Shown: positions 52,169 through 60,865, counted from the first letter of the stretch. The stretch is DNA of 64,000 bases from Lutispora sp041687175 (GCF_041687175.1 NZ_JAWLCK010000002.1:13050-77049); one strand, 5' to 3'. The notes: generated by a model not told the origin, from the sequence alone. Program-made: numbers and translations.

Positions 52169-53569
52169 ATGAAGTATAGCTTAAGGACTAAACTGACTAT
52201 ATCATATATTTTGATTGCAGCAGTATGTGTGTTTTTGATAAGCATCATTTCTAATATATATTTAGACAAGTATTTCCAGGATTATATTATAAAGAGTCAG
52301 GCAAGGAAAAACAGTGAAATAGTTGCTCTTGTAGCACAACAATACAAGACTGAAGGCAAGTGGGACAACTTTTCCATCCAAAGCATTGGGATAAATGCAT
52401 TGGAAAATGGAATGATAATCAAGGTACAAGATGCTGATGGTACAGTAATCTGGGATGCCATGAAATATAATACTGCAATGTGTCATAATATGATGGCTAA
52501 TATGGAAAATAATATGTACAGCCGTTATCCAAACTGGGAAGGTGAGTATATAAAGGATAGCTATCCTTTAGTGCATAAAGGTGATACTGTAGGGAATATT
52601 GAGATAATTTATTATGGACCTTTTTACTATACTGATAGCGATTTGGAGTTCATAAACACTCTGAACCGAGTTTTTATTGGCGTAGGAATTTTATCATTAT
52701 TGCTGTCCATTGTAATAGGTGCAATTATATCAAGAAACATAAGCAAGCCAATAACCAGGGTTATAGATAGAGCTCATCTAATTTCCCAGGGGCACTATAG
52801 CAGCAGAAGCAATGAAGAAACAGATACAAAAGAAATAAATGAGCTGATAAATTCTATAAATGATTTAGCCCAGAACCTTGAATCCCAAGAAAGGTTGAGG
52901 AAACAGCTTACAGCGGATGTAGCCCATGAATTGAGGACTCCTCTTGCAACACTACAAAGTCATATGGAGGCAATGATTGACGGAATATGGGAAGCGGATA
53001 CTGAGAGATTAAAAAGCTGCCATGAGGAGATCCTGCGTCTTAATAGACTGGTGGGAGATCTGGGTAAGTTGGCGAAGTACGAGAGCAGTATCCTAACTTT
53101 AGATAAAACAGAGTTTGATCTTAAAGACTTAGTTACAAGAGTTGCTGGAAATTTTGAAAGAGGATTTATAAGTAAAAACATTGAGCTGATATTAAGACTA
53201 GATGAGCAAAGCATCAGGGCTGATAAGGATAAAATAAGCCAGATGATAGTTAATCTTATTTCTAATGCTCTTAAGTATACTAAAACAGGTGGAAAAGTGA
53301 TTATAGAACTGACTGGTGATAAGAATAAAGCGGAGCTGACAATAATTGATAATGGAATTGGAATTGCTGAAGAAGACCTGCCTAATATTTTTGAAAGGTT
53401 TTACAGGGCTGATAAGTCCAGAAACAGGCTGACTGGAGGGGCAGGAATTGGTCTTGCCATAACTAAGGCTATTGTAGAAGCTCATAAAGGAATTATTGAG
53501 GTTGAAAGTGAAATAAATGTAGGTACTAAGCTTAAAGTTTCCTTACCCAAAAATAATCCAATGGCTTAG
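52169..53569 (+). CDS. Membrane sensor histidine kinase with Met/Cys/His-rich extracellular loop
   Basis: A 466-residue kinase; start at 52169 (the response-regulator stop overlaps its upstream region and GGTGGTGAT is the ribosome binding site). Membrane helices at about 9-31 and 168-188 enclose an extracytoplasmic domain. Residues 98-116 of it read MKYNTAMCHNMMANMENNM, rich in Met with one Cys and one His, as in copper-binding loops. HAMP at about 190-240, phosphoacceptor His253 in ADVAHELRTPL, then N, DNGIG, FYRAD and GAGIGLAI boxes. It likely senses Cu(I) or Ag(I). A terminator follows. Confidence 0.9.
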   Translation: MKYSLRTKLTISYILIAAVCVFLISIISNIYLDKYFQDYIIKSQARKNSEIVALVAQQYKTEGKWDNFSIQSIGINALENGMIIKVQDADGTVIWDAMKYNTAMCHNMMANMENNMYSRYPNWEGEYIKDSYPLVHKGDTVGNIEIIYYGPFYYTDSDLEFINTLNRVFIGVGILSLLLSIVIGAIISRNISKPITRVIDRAHLISQGHYSSRSNEETDTKEINELINSINDLAQNLESQERLRKQLTADVAHELRTPLATLQSHMEAMIDGIWEADTERLKSCHEEILRLNRLVGDLGKLAKYESSILTLDKTEFDLKDLVTRVAGNFERGFISKNIELILRLDEQSIRADKDKISQMIVNLISNALKYTKTGGKVIIELTGDKNKAELTIIDNGIGIAEEDLPNIFERFYRADKSRNRLTGGAGIGLAITKAIVEAHKGIIEVESEINVGTKLKVSLPKNNPMA

Positions 53570-53594
53570 GCGGATATATATCATTATGATTTTT

Positions 53595-53638
53595 ATTCTT
53601 ACAGTAATATGAATACTATTAATGTAAGAATTTTTTTT
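53595..53638 (+). terminator. Rho-independent terminator after the sensor kinase gene
   Basis: ATTCTTACA (53595-53603) pairs with TGTAAGAAT (53623-53631) and runs into eight T residues. It separates the two-component operon from the copA operon. Confidence 0.8.
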
Positions 53639-53695
53639 GATTTTTCTTCGATGTACATGCCTATTCTAAATTATGAATAAATTGTTCTATTTGTA

Positions 53696-53752
53696 TTGAC
53701 ACTAAAAAGGAAATAATGTATTATATAAATATAGGATAGGGGGGTACCCTAT
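53696..53752 (+). promoter_or_regulatory. copA promoter with CsoR-type operator
   Basis: TTGACA (53696-53701), 17-base spacer, TATTAT (53719-53724). The near-palindrome ATAGGGGGGTACCCTAT (53736-53752) covers the predicted transcription start. Its G-run/C-run form is the CsoR operator class, and a CsoR gene lies in the same unit (56600). Copper would relieve repression. Confidence 0.78.
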
Positions 53753-53781
53753 AAGAAATGTGACGAGAAGGGATGAAAAGT

Positions 53782-56247
53782 ATGAAGACCGAATCATTAA
53801 AGATAATAGGCATGACCTGCGCAGCTTGTGCCAAGGCATCGGAGAGAGCAGTCAAAAAGCTAGACGGTGTTGTTGAGGCAAATGTTAATTTTGCTACGGA
53901 GAAGATGGTGGTTCAATACGAAGATAGCAAGCTTGATATAGATAAAATAAAGGAAGCTGTAAGAAAGGCAGGATACGAAGCGGTAGAAGAAGTTGAAACA
54001 AAGGAAGTACTCATTCCAATAGAGGGAATGACATGAGCTGCTTGTGTAAAAACTCTGGAGAGAGTGATATCCAAACTTGAAGGTGTTGAGTTTGTTTCTA
54101 TAAATTTATCTACTGAGAAAGCCAATGTAAGATATAATGCCAAATTGATAAGATTGTCGGAAATAAAGCAAGCAATCGCTAAAGCTGGATATAAAGCTTT
54201 AGAAATAGAAAGCAAAAACAGAGTCGATGAGGATAAGGCCAGGAAAGAAAAAGAGATAAAGACATTATGGACGAAATTTATTGTGTCAGCTATCTTTGCT
54301 ACTCCTTTGCTAATCCTTGCAATGGCACATATGATACCAGGTTTGAACAAATCACTGCCTGCGTTGTTGGACCCAATGACAAACCCCCTAAGATTCGCTT
54401 TAATACAAATTGTATTGGTAATTCCTATTGTCATTTCTGGATATAGATTCTATACAGTAGGTTTTAAAGCCATTATAAGAAGAAGCCCTAATATGGATTC
54501 TTTAATTGCCATGGGTACTTCTGCAGCTATTATTTACAGCCTGTACTCAACATACATGATTTACATGGGAGATCATCATAGTGTTATGAATCTGTATTTT
54601 GAATCTGCAGGGGTTATTATAACATTGATACTTCTGGGAAAATCTCTTGAAGCAGTATCAAAAGGTAAAACTTCTGAAGCTATAAAGAAGCTGATGGGTT
54701 TGGCACCAAAAACTGCAACAGTGATTCAGGATGAAAAGGAAATCCAAATACCTATAGAAGAAGTAGAAGTTGGAGATATAATACTAGTTAAGCCTGGTGA
54801 GAAAATACCTGTAGATGGTGAGGTAATAGAAGGATATACCTCTGTTGATGAATCTATGCTGACAGGCGAGAGTATTCCTGTGGAAAAGCATATAGGAGAC
54901 AAGGTTGTAGGAGCCAGCATAAATAAGAATGGTTCCATCAAATTCAAAGCTACAAAAGTAGGAAGCGATACCGCCCTGGCTCAAATAATAAAGCTTGTTG
55001 AAGATGCTCAGGGTTCCAAGGCTCCCATAGCTCAAATGGCAGATATAGTCTCAGGCTACTTCGTTCCCATAGTCTTTGCTATAGCTATAGTAGCATCAAT
55101 TGCCTGGTATATAAGTGGAGAATCTGCGGTATTTGCATTGACCATATTTATATCAGTATTAGTAATAGCATGTCCTTGTGCCTTAGGGCTGGCAACGCCT
55201 ACAGCCATAATGGTAGGTACGGGCAAAGGGGCTGAATACGGTATATTGATAAAGGGTGGAGAAGCACTGGAGACCACTCATAAAATTAATACAATAGTAT
55301 TTGATAAAACAGGTACTATAACAGAAGGTAAACCCGAAGTAACCGATATTGTAACTGTTAATGGAAATGAGAGAAATAGGCTTCTCCAGATTGCGGCATC
55401 GGCAGAAAAAGGTTCTGAACATCCCTTAGGCGAAGCAATAGTAAGGGGAGCAGAAAATGAAAATATTGATTTGCTAAAGGTAGATAGATTCAGTGCAATA
55501 CCTGGTCATGGAATTGAGGTTAATATTGAAGGACAAGATGTACTTCTTGGAAATAGAAAACTTATGATAGATAAGAATATTGAACTTAAGGAGTTGGAAG
55601 AAGAATCGGACAGACTTGCTTCGGAAGGAAAGACACCTATGTATATAGCTATTGATAATAAGCTAGCAGGCATAATTGCAGTAGCAGATGTGGTGAAGGA
55701 AAGCAGTGCCAAGGCAATTCAAAGGCTTCATGATATGGGGATAGAGGTTGTTATGATAACCGGTGATAATAAAAGGACTGCTGAAGCAATAGCAAAACAA
55801 GTTGGTATCGACAGAGTCCTTGCAGAGGTACTTCCTCAGGACAAGGCTAATGAGGTAAAGAAATTGCAAGCAGAGAACAAAAAGGTTGCCATGGTAGGAG
55901 ACGGCATAAATGATGCACCAGCTCTAGCCCAGGCGAATATAGGAATAGCTATAGGCTCTGGTACCGATGTAGCCATGGAATCCGCAGACATAGTATTGAT
56001 GAGGAGCGATCTTATGGATGTACCAGCAGCAATAGAATTGAGCAAGAGCACCATAAGAAATATCAAGCAAAACCTCTTTTGGGCCTTTGGATATAATACT
56101 GCAGGAATACCATTGGCAGCTGGAGTGCTTCACTTATTCGGCGGACCTTTGTTGAATCCGGTATTTGCGGCAGCAGCTATGTCTTTGAGCTCCGTATCAG
56201 TTCTCACCAATGCTCTCAGACTGAGAGGATTCAAACCCACAAGATAA
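53782..56247 (+). CDS. copA: Copper-exporting P1B-1 ATPase CopA with in-frame UGA, candidate selenoprotein
   Basis: Read through one TGA (54034-54036, codon 85) the gene encodes 821 residues. Two HMA domains open it: domain 1 has GMTCAAC (Cys13, Cys16); domain 2 has GMT-UGA-AAC, where UGA stands exactly for the first Cys of CxxC and the reading frame is otherwise unbroken. Then come TGES, CPC in VIACPCALGLATP, DKTGT, SEHPLGEA, GDGINDAPAL and the C-terminal MSLSSVSVL of Cu(I) pumps. A stem-loop meeting bacterial SECIS rules follows the UGA (54037-54070). Selenocysteine is therefore a serious possibility. Alternatives are a nonsense mutation with reinitiation downstream (GTG at 54064), giving a pump lacking one or both HMA domains, or a sequencing error. 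The start at 53782 fits AAGGG spacing. Confidence 0.85.
54037..54070 (+). promoter_or_regulatory. Candidate bacterial SECIS element downstream of the copA UGA
   Basis: ACTCT (54052-54056) pairs with AGAGT (54061-54065) around a GGAG loop; below an internal loop GTA (54046-54048) pairs with TAT (54068-54070). The apical loop begins with G and lies 20 bases after UGA, inside the 16-37 base window of the bacterial model. The upper stem is short (5 bp), near the lower limit. Similar small hairpins can arise by chance, so this supports but does not prove recoding. Confidence 0.5.
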
Positions 56248-56292
56248 TAGACAAAAATGTAATATAAAAGCTAGCTTGAAGAACTGACAAAA

Positions 56293-56329
56293 GTCATCCT
56301 GAGGGTGAAGCCCGAAGGATCTTAAGACC
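56293..56329. repeat. Dispersed-repeat-like CATCCTGAGGGTGAAGCCC element
   Basis: The stretch forms a nested hairpin: ATCCT with AGGAT outside, GGG with CCC around TGAAG inside. It resembles the widespread intergenic repeat of the GTCATTCTGAGCGAAGCGAA type seen in many Firmicutes and other bacteria. It lies between copA and copZ, so it is transcribed with them. Confidence 0.5.
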
Positions 56330-56356
56330 AATTTTAATATGAATGGAGGAAATGAA

Positions 56357-56572
56357 ATGAAAAAACAAATCAATATCGAAGGAATGAACTGTGGACATTG
56401 TGTAAAGCATGTAGAGGAAGCTCTAAAGGAAATCAGTGGAGTTGCAAATGTGGAAGTAAGCCTGGAAGGCAAATATGCAACTGTGGAACTAAGTGGTGAT
56501 GTTGAGGATTCCAAGCTTAAAGAAGCAGTTGAAGAAGCAGGATATGATGTAATCGGTATTAAAAGCATATAG
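56357..56572 (+). CDS. copZ: Copper chaperone CopZ (single HMA domain)
   Basis: A 71-residue HMA-domain protein with the Cu(I)-binding loop GMNCGHC, in which the second motif residue His lies next to the Cys. The ferredoxin-like fold pattern continues to a conserved Gly-Tyr near the end (EEAGYDVIGI). The start at 56357 is used as GGAGG lies nine bases upstream. It hands copper to CopA. It is the second gene of the copA operon and is followed by its CsoR gene 27 bases on. Confidence 0.92.
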   Translation: MKKQINIEGMNCGHCVKHVEEALKEISGVANVEVSLEGKYATVELSGDVEDSKLKEAVEEAGYDVIGIKSI

Positions 56573-56599
56573 GATTGTAAAGATTTTGGGGGTTATGGA

Positions 56600-56935
56600 A
56601 TGAATGATGATTGCAAAATAACTGATTGTGGAAGCTGCTGTGATGAAACCTGCAATCAAAGAAAGACAAACAGGTCAGACAAGATGAAGTCATCTCTCAT
56701 ATCAAGACTCAACAGAATAGAAGGCCAGGTTAGAGGCATAAAAGGAATGATAGAGAAGGATGTCTACTGTGATGATGTTCTTAATCAAATAGCTTCTGTA
56801 CAGGCTGCGATGAATTCTGTAAGCAAGTTGCTGCTGGAAAGCCATATGAAAAGTTGTCTTATCAGCAGGATACAGGCAGGAGAAATGGAAGTAGTGGATG
56901 AGCTTCTTAAAACCATAGAAAAGATGATGAAATGA
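56600..56935 (+). CDS. csoR: CsoR-family copper-sensing repressor with Cys-rich N-terminus
   Basis: A 111-residue repressor. The Cu(I) triad is intact: Cys in DVYCDDVL and His/Cys in ESHMKSC. An unusual N-terminal extension of about 25 residues carries five cysteines (CKITDCGSCCDETC), a possible extra metal site. The core RLNRIEGQVRGIKGMIEKD is the family hallmark. By position in the copA operon and with the operator at 53736 it is the probable copA repressor. GGGGG ribosome binding site. The operon ends here at a bidirectional terminator. Confidence 0.9.
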   Translation: MNDDCKITDCGSCCDETCNQRKTNRSDKMKSSLISRLNRIEGQVRGIKGMIEKDVYCDDVLNQIASVQAAMNSVSKLLLESHMKSCLISRIQAGEMEVVDELLKTIEKMMK

Positions 56936-56938
56936 GAA

Positions 56939-56972
56939 AATACCTTTGTATCCATATGGATACAAAGGTATT
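56939..56972. terminator. Bidirectional terminator after csoR
   Basis: A perfect 15-bp inverted repeat (56939-56953 with 56958-56972) around ATAT, between convergent genes. It starts one base after the csoR stop. Confidence 0.8.
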
Positions 56973-56976
56973 AATT

Positions 56977-58773
56977 TTATGGAAAATATTTGCTTCGAAC
57001 TTTTTCTAAATCCACGGTATTAATATCGTCAACTACTTCAACTACACCTAAAATATAGTTATCTTTTATAATTATATAGCCATCGGTTTTTTTAGGACTA
57101 AACTCAACTTCATTTATACCTTTTTTGCCGGTAAATGAGATAATATCTTCTCCTGTCGTTGCATCGAAAATATAGTATTCGCCCTCAGGATTATCGAAAT
57201 CGCTTAAATTGAAACTTAACTTTGTTTTCTCTCTGTTTCCTGTAACAACAATTAATGGCTGCAATTCATAACCTATACCTTTAAACTTTCCAATTTGATA
57301 TTCTCCGTCAACTATAGCTTTGCTAACCAGTGTTTCAGTTGAAGCTTGAGATATATCGTCACCATAAATGCTGGGCTTGCTTGTTATATCGGATTCTTCA
57401 TCTATTGGTACTGCGCAGCAGCTTGGACCCGTACTTGGCGGCGGTAAGGAAGGGTCAGCCTTTGAAGTATCAACTGTGTCCAGGTCGTCAACAACCTTTA
57501 TAACACCTCTTATCATACCCATCCAGCAACTGAAGTTTATATCTTTATCTCCTGGTGTAAATTCTTTAATATTTTCTCCCTTTTTCAACTTCCATTCAAG
57601 ATTCAATTCTCTTGCAACGATTGCATTATTGCATGAATTCATTTGCTGGCCATCGATTACCCACTTAACAGGTATTCCTTTCTGGACATAAAAAGCATTA
57701 GGGGTATAACCGTTGTTATTAGCAGTCATGTTTATTATTTGAATGCCATCCTGTATAGTTGCTTTTGCCACATACGGATTTGATGAACCACTTGAACTGC
57801 TGGCGAATACCGTCATAGGATTAATGTTTATGCCTGCCAGTGCAAGACCCCTGTTTCCCATTATCAGGCCAAGGATTACGATAAGCACACCGCTAAATTT
57901 AAGTATTTTTTTGGTATAGCCTCTGCTCAATAGCCCAGATAATGCACCGAAGGTCAGCATAAGGGGCACTGTTCCTACTGCAAACATAAACATGGCCAAT
58001 GCACCTTTTAATGGACTTCCTGTGCCTAGAGCGAAAAGCTGCATGGTTTGAAGAGGACCACAGGGCATCAAACCATTTAGCAAGCCGACTATAAATGGAG
58101 AGCCAGATTTACTCTTTGCTTTGCAAGCAAAATGAGGCAGCTTAATATGAAATTTTCTAAATGCACTGAAGCCAGCCATATTAAAGCCCATCATGATCAT
58201 AAATACACCTGCAAATATCTGCATTGCTGCTTTTGCAGTAATCGAAAGCGAAATCACAGAACCAAGGGCACCGATAATTCCGCCGAGGATAGTGTAAGCT
58301 ATGACTCTCCCTAAGTTATATAAAAGTGACGGCTGAATAGCCTCGAACTTGTTTTCGCCTTTTCTTGACAAGCTTTGAGACAGCATGATTCCACCGCACA
58401 TCCCTACACAGTGGATTGATGTAAGCACCCCTACCAGAAAGAGAACTGCATAGGATGCATTAGCAAGCTTTTCTTCCATATCAAAGCCATTGGTTTTTAA
58501 ACCTAGAAGAACTATACCTACAGCAATTATCAGGATTCCCATGAATTTATAATCATTGGAACCTTGCGTACTGTATCCGGAACTTTTTATTGCATCTTTA
58601 ATTTTATTCAGGTTGCATAGCTCATCATCGTATTCAACTTCTGCAAATTGCTCACTGAAATTGGCTTTGGCGTACAATACTCCATTTAGCTTCTTAATAG
58701 CTCTTTCAACACGATTTTCACAAGATGTACAAGTCATTTCATACACTTTAATTTTTTCTCTTTTAATACTCAT
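56977..58773 (-). CDS. Fusion of HMA domain, DsbD-type/sulfite-exporter-like membrane domain and cupredoxin-like domain
   Basis: A 598-residue protein. An HMA domain (about 1-75) has the metal loop YEMTCTSC. Then come about seven membrane segments of the DsbD_2/TauE-like (CcdA-like) type, with SIHCVGMCGGIMLSQ and GLLNGLMPCGPLQTMQLFALG, which are the Cys-containing helices used in copper import in related proteins. A cupredoxin-like domain (about 330-430) has His/Cys/Met residues NSCNNAI and NFSCWMGMIRG. A last 100-residue acidic beta domain ends in VVDDINTVDLEKV; the related VVDDLDTVDTSKA occurs after the cupredoxin. The whole should move or sense copper. It faces the copA operon. Confidence 0.85.
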   Translation of the reverse strand: MSIKREKIKVYEMTCTSCENRVERAIKKLNGVLYAKANFSEQFAEVEYDDELCNLNKIKDAIKSSGYSTQGSNDYKFMGILIIAVGIVLLGLKTNGFDMEEKLANASYAVLFLVGVLTSIHCVGMCGGIMLSQSLSRKGENKFEAIQPSLLYNLGRVIAYTILGGIIGALGSVISLSITAKAAMQIFAGVFMIMMGFNMAGFSAFRKFHIKLPHFACKAKSKSGSPFIVGLLNGLMPCGPLQTMQLFALGTGSPLKGALAMFMFAVGTVPLMLTFGALSGLLSRGYTKKILKFSGVLIVILGLIMGNRGLALAGININPMTVFASSSSGSSNPYVAKATIQDGIQIINMTANNNGYTPNAFYVQKGIPVKWVIDGQQMNSCNNAIVARELNLEWKLKKGENIKEFTPGDKDINFSCWMGMIRGVIKVVDDLDTVDTSKADPSLPPPSTGPSCCAVPIDEESDITSKPSIYGDDISQASTETLVSKAIVDGEYQIGKFKGIGYELQPLIVVTGNREKTKLSFNLSDFDNPEGEYYIFDATTGEDIISFTGKKGINEVEFSPKKTDGYIIIKDNYILGVVEVVDDINTVDLEKVRSKYFP

Positions 58774-58888
58774 AGATGACCTCCCCTTATTGTGTTCCCA
58801 GTATAAATTTTTTAAAATTTATTACATGTTTACAAATATAAAAAAAAGATGTGTTGATTTTATGGAGACAAAAAATTTTTTAAAGATT

Positions 58889-58923
58889 TTCTTCATAAAT
58901 TCTCCACATTCTCGTAGTATTAT
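58889..58923 (+). promoter_or_regulatory. Promoter with 11-bp direct repeats, candidate response-regulator site
   Basis: TTCTTCA (58889-58895) and TTCTCCA (58900-58906) repeat with an 11-base period just upstream of TATTAT (58918-58923). This spacing is typical of OmpR-family operators at activated promoters; the copper-linked regulator at 51466 is the obvious candidate. The gap 58774-58979 otherwise holds the divergent promoter regions only. Confidence 0.45.
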
Positions 58924-58979
58924 CAAAGCATAGACACATAACAAATAATAAATTTCAATTTAGCAGGAGGTTAATACTT

Positions 58980-59324
58980 ATGAAGAAAAAAATTACAGTG
59001 TTAGTTACCGTATTTTTACTGGTCACTGTGTTGAGTTTACCAGTAGTTTATGCGGCAGGAGAGAATGGTTCAGAGAGAGCCGATTTTTTCAACTCCATGT
59101 TTGATTCCATGAGGAGCTGGGTAAATGAAGCTAAGGAAAATGGTGATGTTACCGAAAAAGAAGCAAAAGCATGGGAAGAACATTTTAATTATATGGAAAG
59201 ATTCCATGAAGAAAATGGGTATGGACCATGCGGAGGCTTCGGAGGTAGACAATCCGCAAGAGGAATGATGGGCGGTTATTATAACGGCGGTATGATGGGT
59301 GGCTTTAATAATAATCGATTTTAG
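58980..59324 (+). CDS. Secreted Met/Gly-rich protein, putative copper-binding
   Basis: A 114-residue exported protein. The signal peptide MKKKITVLVTVFLLVTVLSL is cleaved after VVYA. A helical segment (about 30-80) rich in Glu/Lys and Trp follows. The tail is Gly/Met/Tyr-rich with the repeat GMMGGYYNGGMMGGF. Methionine arrays of this type bind Cu(I), and the gene sits between copper genes, so extracellular copper sequestration is likely but inferred. AGGAGG ribosome binding site. It does not match a characterised family. Confidence 0.75.
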   Translation: MKKKITVLVTVFLLVTVLSLPVVYAAGENGSERADFFNSMFDSMRSWVNEAKENGDVTEKEAKAWEEHFNYMERFHEENGYGPCGGFGGRQSARGMMGGYYNGGMMGGFNNNRF

Positions 59325-59367
59325 ATATGTTGTTATCCATAATAACTATTTTTGAAAAAACTCCTTG

Positions 59368-59419
59368 TAAACAAAGAGAGGTTACTACACTTGAAAGTAT
59401 AGTAACCTCTCTTTGTTTA
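59368..59419. terminator. 20-bp perfect hairpin between convergent genes
   Basis: 59368-59387 is exactly complementary to 59400-59419, with a 12-base loop. It lies between the secreted protein gene and the hydrogenase-like gene and probably ends transcription from both sides. Confidence 0.75.
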
Positions 59420-59479
59420 TATGTGAGGTAATTAATGTATTCTTATTTATCATAGTATCTTTATATAACATAGCAGATA

Positions 59480-60865
59480 TTATCTTGAAAGCAGTTTCTT
59501 TATTGCTTCATTTTCCATAATTTCCTCTATATTGCTGATGCCTAATTGATTTAGGATTTTCATTACATTCAAGTTGTCAAAGGGTGTCAAAATAAATGAA
59601 TCTTCTCCAAATTCATTTATTAGTTTAGTTGCCTTTTCTACATCGATATTAGCCCTTGGACCGCCTACACAGCCGCCTGAGCAGCCCATACCTTCAATAA
59701 AGTTTGAGTCCACTTTAATGCCCTCATACAGATCATTCAGTATTTGTCTGCACCCTTTTACCCCGTCAACCTTTTTAGCTTTAAGCTTGATGACTCTTGT
59801 AGGCGCCAGCCTGTTTACCACAGTTTTGACTGAAAAGCTGACACCGCCGGTCCTTCCATAGACTCTTCCTCCGAAAGAGGCCTGATCCTTTTCGTCTGAT
59901 TGAAGCTCTTTCAGATTAATTTCAAGAGCACTGAAAATTTCTTTTAGCTCCCTGAAATTTAGCACATAATCTATAGCCTCTTTTAGCTCAGGCTCTTTAG
60001 CTTCTGCTTTTTTTGCTATGCAGGGAGCAATGAATACGATTTTGGCATTGCCATATAATTTCTTCAGTATTCTGCCTGAGGCAATCATTGGGGATACAGA
60101 AGGAGAGAGATGCTTATAGATGTCAGGGTAGTTATTTTTAATCATGTTGAACCATACAGGACAGCAACAGCTTGTTAAAAAGAAATCCTCTTCAGTCTTT
60201 ACTAAATGATCGAACTCAAGAGCTTCTTTTATAGTGAGAATATCAGCGAAGAGAGCTACTTCAATCATATCCTTGAAACCTATCATCTTAAGAGCAGTTC
60301 TAAGTTGGCCCATGTTGATGTCATCGCCAAATTGACCTACTATTGCTGGTGCCACTGCAGCAAAGACGTGGGTTTCATCACTTTTCAGCAAATCAATAAG
60401 AGGAATGAATTCTATCTTGTCGGATATGGCTCCAAAATCACATTTAGAAGCACAATAACCACAGTTGAGACATTTATCATTAACAATAATGGGCTCATTT
60501 GCTCTGCTATATATGGGAGCCTCATACTTTTCAAATATCATACATTGGCAAGGATTATGGCTGCAATATTCACAGGGACCATCGATCTTGGCAACAATAG
60601 GCAGATTGATTTTTTTATATTTTTTTACCATGTCCAACTCATCTTTAAACTCATCATCTCTATTAGGATCCAAACCCATTGCAATTCTTATATGATCCTT
60701 TATAAAGGACATTTCATTATTTCTGAAACCATATTTATTTTTGATATCATATGCCAAATCATTCAAGTCCTTTACATTGTTCAAATTTCCATTCCAGTAT
60801 CTCTTTACAAGTTCACTGAAAATATACATTCGCTTTTCATTGAAGTTGATATACCTATCTTCCAT
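59480..60865 (-). CDS. [FeFe]-hydrogenase-like protein (large subunit C-terminal domain)
   Basis: A 461-residue protein. The start at 60865 follows GGGAGAG. An N-terminal helical region is followed by Cys clusters CEYCSHNPCQC and a 2[4Fe-4S] ferredoxin-like CLNCGYCASKCDFGA. The H-cluster motifs are recognisable but altered: LTSCCCPVWFNMI (L1), APCIAKKAEAKE (L2), and GMGCSGGCVGGP (L3). It lacks the long N-terminal ferredoxin module of catalytic HydA. Such monomeric relatives (HydS/group D-like) are thought to be sensory or to have other roles. It is not a clear H2-evolving enzyme. Single gene. Confidence 0.82.
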   Translation of the reverse strand: MEDRYINFNEKRMYIFSELVKRYWNGNLNNVKDLNDLAYDIKNKYGFRNNEMSFIKDHIRIAMGLDPNRDDEFKDELDMVKKYKKINLPIVAKIDGPCEYCSHNPCQCMIFEKYEAPIYSRANEPIIVNDKCLNCGYCASKCDFGAISDKIEFIPLIDLLKSDETHVFAAVAPAIVGQFGDDINMGQLRTALKMIGFKDMIEVALFADILTIKEALEFDHLVKTEEDFFLTSCCCPVWFNMIKNNYPDIYKHLSPSVSPMIASGRILKKLYGNAKIVFIAPCIAKKAEAKEPELKEAIDYVLNFRELKEIFSALEINLKELQSDEKDQASFGGRVYGRTGGVSFSVKTVVNRLAPTRVIKLKAKKVDGVKGCRQILNDLYEGIKVDSNFIEGMGCSGGCVGGPRANIDVEKATKLINEFGEDSFILTPFDNLNVMKILNQLGISNIEEIMENEAIKKLLSR

